From Actinomycetes bacterium (GTDB taxonomy: Bacteria; Actinomycetota; Acidimicrobiia; Acidimicrobiales; Palsa-688): a stretch of 64,000 bases of DNA. Below, in pieces: positions 62,872-64,000 of the stretch. The DNA lies in contig JAKBAM010000006.1 in NCBI GenBank assembly GCA_021809105.1, positions 59,150-123,149 of the forward strand, given 5' to 3'. The translations under genes and the position numbers were made by a program. The notes beneath the pieces were generated by a model. The model had not been told where the DNA came from, searched no databases, and saw nothing but the letters and a program-made list of their open reading frames with translations. Positions within the stretch are counted from its first letter, which is position 1; every line of letters begins with the position of its first letter.

Positions 62872-63653
62872 GCGAGCTGCCCCCTCTCGACCTGCACGCC
62901 CATATCGATCCCGCAATTAGCAGTGGCGAGCTCGAGTCACTGGGCGCCGTCGTGTTCGCCGTAACCCGTTCCCTTTCTGAAGGCCAGCAGGCACTCGAGC
63001 GGGGAGACAGAGCGACGATCTGGGGCATCGGATGCCACCCCGGCGTTGCCAAAGCCCATAAAGCGTTTCGCCCCGAGATGTTTGCGGAACTGATCAAGCA
63101 GACGCCATTCGCTGGAGAGCTGGGACTTGACGGAAAGTCTCGGGTGCCGTTGTCGGTCCAGATGGCGACGCTTCGCGACGCGCTCCAGGTTCTCATAACG
63201 AATCCCCGGATCGTCAGTCTGCACAGTCATACTGCCACGGAGCAGCTCCTCGACCTGCTTGAAGCCACTCCGATTCAGGGCGTTGTGCTCCACTGGTGGC
63301 TCGGCGACCCGCTACAGACGGCGCGCGCCGTCAACCTTGGTTGTTACTTTTCCGTCAACGCTGCATCGGTTCGACATCCCGACCATCTGGAAGGTATCCC
63401 GATCGATCGTCTGATGACCGAGACTGACCATCCCTTCGGTGACCGCCGAGGCCAGCCGCCGCACCGCCCAGGTCGAGTTGAGGACGTGGAGGCCGCGATC
63501 GGCCGTCTGCGAGGGGCTTCTCCGAGAGAGACGCGCATACGAATGTGGCAGAACCTGGGCGGCCTCGTGCGTGAGACGGGCTGTTCGGCTCTGCTCCCTC
63601 GGACGGTCCGCTCGCGACTCGCCTCAGTCATGCCGTCGGCCGGCGCACCGTGA
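62868..63653 (+). CDS. qatD: QatD TatD-family metal-dependent nuclease
   Basis: This 261-residue protein is QatD, a TatD-like DNase. It shows LDLHAHID (HxH metal ligands) at the start, GIGCHPGVAKAH, the Glu in GELGLDGKS, HSHTA, LHWWLGDP and TETDHPFG as the final Asp-bearing motif. It probably acts as the nuclease component of Qat. The ATG at 62868 overlaps the qatC stop. It is the last gene of the operon; no terminator is clear. Confidence 0.88.
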   Translation: MSELPPLDLHAHIDPAISSGELESLGAVVFAVTRSLSEGQQALERGDRATIWGIGCHPGVAKAHKAFRPEMFAELIKQTPFAGELGLDGKSRVPLSVQMATLRDALQVLITNPRIVSLHSHTATEQLLDLLEATPIQGVVLHWWLGDPLQTARAVNLGCYFSVNAASVRHPDHLEGIPIDRLMTETDHPFGDRRGQPPHRPGRVEDVEAAIGRLRGASPRETRIRMWQNLGGLVRETGCSALLPRTVRSRLASVMPSAGAP

Positions 63654-64000
63654 CGCACTCACCGTTTCGCCTTTAAGGCGCCGAGCAACGATTGAGGACT
63701 CCTAGCGCTGTCTCACGGGAGAAAGAGCAGGTCATTGCCCTTGGCGGCTGCGTAACGCAGACTCGCCTACCACGGCATTCAGCAACCCTGAGGCCCAGAT
63801 ATCCGATCCCTAGCGATGTCACCTCCACCGCAAAATCCCTGGTCAGGTGGGGTGTTTGAAGGATTCGAGCCAGGGTACCCCCTCCCGGTATGGGGCTGAC
63901 GGGACTCAACTTGGCTCAACTGAGTCCGGACACAACCCACTCCATGCGGATGGCCATTCCGCCTCGGCACCCGGGATGGCGCTCGTCGTCGTGGACGCCA
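63654..64000. other. Terminal stretch without a recognisable gene
   Basis: About 350 bases follow qatD. I see no coding region with a family match. An 11-base copy of the tRNA-Ala 3' end (TCACCTCCACC, 63819-63829) is present; it could be an attachment-site trace or chance. Confidence 0.45.

Noticed and set aside
1..64000. CRISPR array
   Set aside because: No regularly spaced repeat of 23-40 bases with unique spacers was seen; the short tandem repeats are contiguous.

Overview
The window is high-GC DNA from an actinobacterium. The evidence for this is the galU / gephyrin-type moeA / SepX-GlpR-like gene order, two traces of mycothiol-linked DinB-type enzymes, many GTG and TTG starts, and a tRNA gene without an encoded CCA end. 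A lineage such as Acidimicrobiia would fit, but the sequence alone does not fix it.

Bases 1-12011 look like ordinary chromosome: a hotdog-fold thioesterase, the TldD/TldE protease pair, a Nudix hydrolase, MsrA, a sucrase/ferredoxin-like protein, MTA phosphorylase, an FmdB-type zinc ribbon, GalU, MoeA/Glp, MoaA, MoaC, a SepX/GlpR-like membrane protein and tRNA-Ala(CGC). Almost everything after the tRNA looks accessory. First comes a type III restriction-modification pair (12.4-17.1 kb) bracketed by two imperfect copies of a roughly 110-bp repeat. Then comes a scarred stretch (17.4-28.4 kb) that mixes small enzymes, regulators and a drug exporter with broken genes: a maleylpyruvate isomerase-type remnant, a transposase tail, a truncated Imm-5-like gene, a frameshifted DJ-1/PfpI gene and a resolvase-like protein lacking its catalytic serine.

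An AbiE toxin-antitoxin pair (28.5-30.2 kb) is followed by an integrative conjugative element (about 30.2-48.1 kb). On the minus strand lie a NlpC/P60 lytic enzyme, a replication-relaxation protein, a VirD4/TraG coupling ATPase, a VirB4 ATPase, a PrgI-like protein, a VirB6-like protein, a pilin-like protein and a sigma-like regulator, most with 1-4 base overlaps. On the plus strand lie two tandem TSPPY DNA methyltransferases, an excisionase-like protein and an 804-residue tyrosine integrase that carries several additional helix-turn-helix modules. A dense array of GGGAC motifs lies upstream of the transfer operon. One 41-bp motif occurs before both the pilin gene and the methyltransferase genes.

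The right third (48.1-63.7 kb) is a defence island with four modules. (1) A ribbon-helix-helix-type regulator and a palindromic operator precede a coupled operon of UvrD-like helicase, DarT-like ADP-ribosyltransferase and an ADP-ribosylglycohydrolase fused to a VOC domain. (2) An unknown protein is coupled to an XRE-ImmA/IrrE regulator-protease. (3) A coupled operon holds a small unknown, a TIR-TIR protein, a SLOG protein, a RuBisCO-activase-like AAA+ ATPase, a bacterial HORMA-like protein and a MTH538/ThsB-like TIR protein; no nucleotidyltransferase is visible, and I do not recognise this set as a named system. (4) A QatABCD system follows, with qatA interrupted by one in-frame amber codon where the family suggests tryptophan. 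Modules 1 and 3 are the best candidates for undescribed biology.
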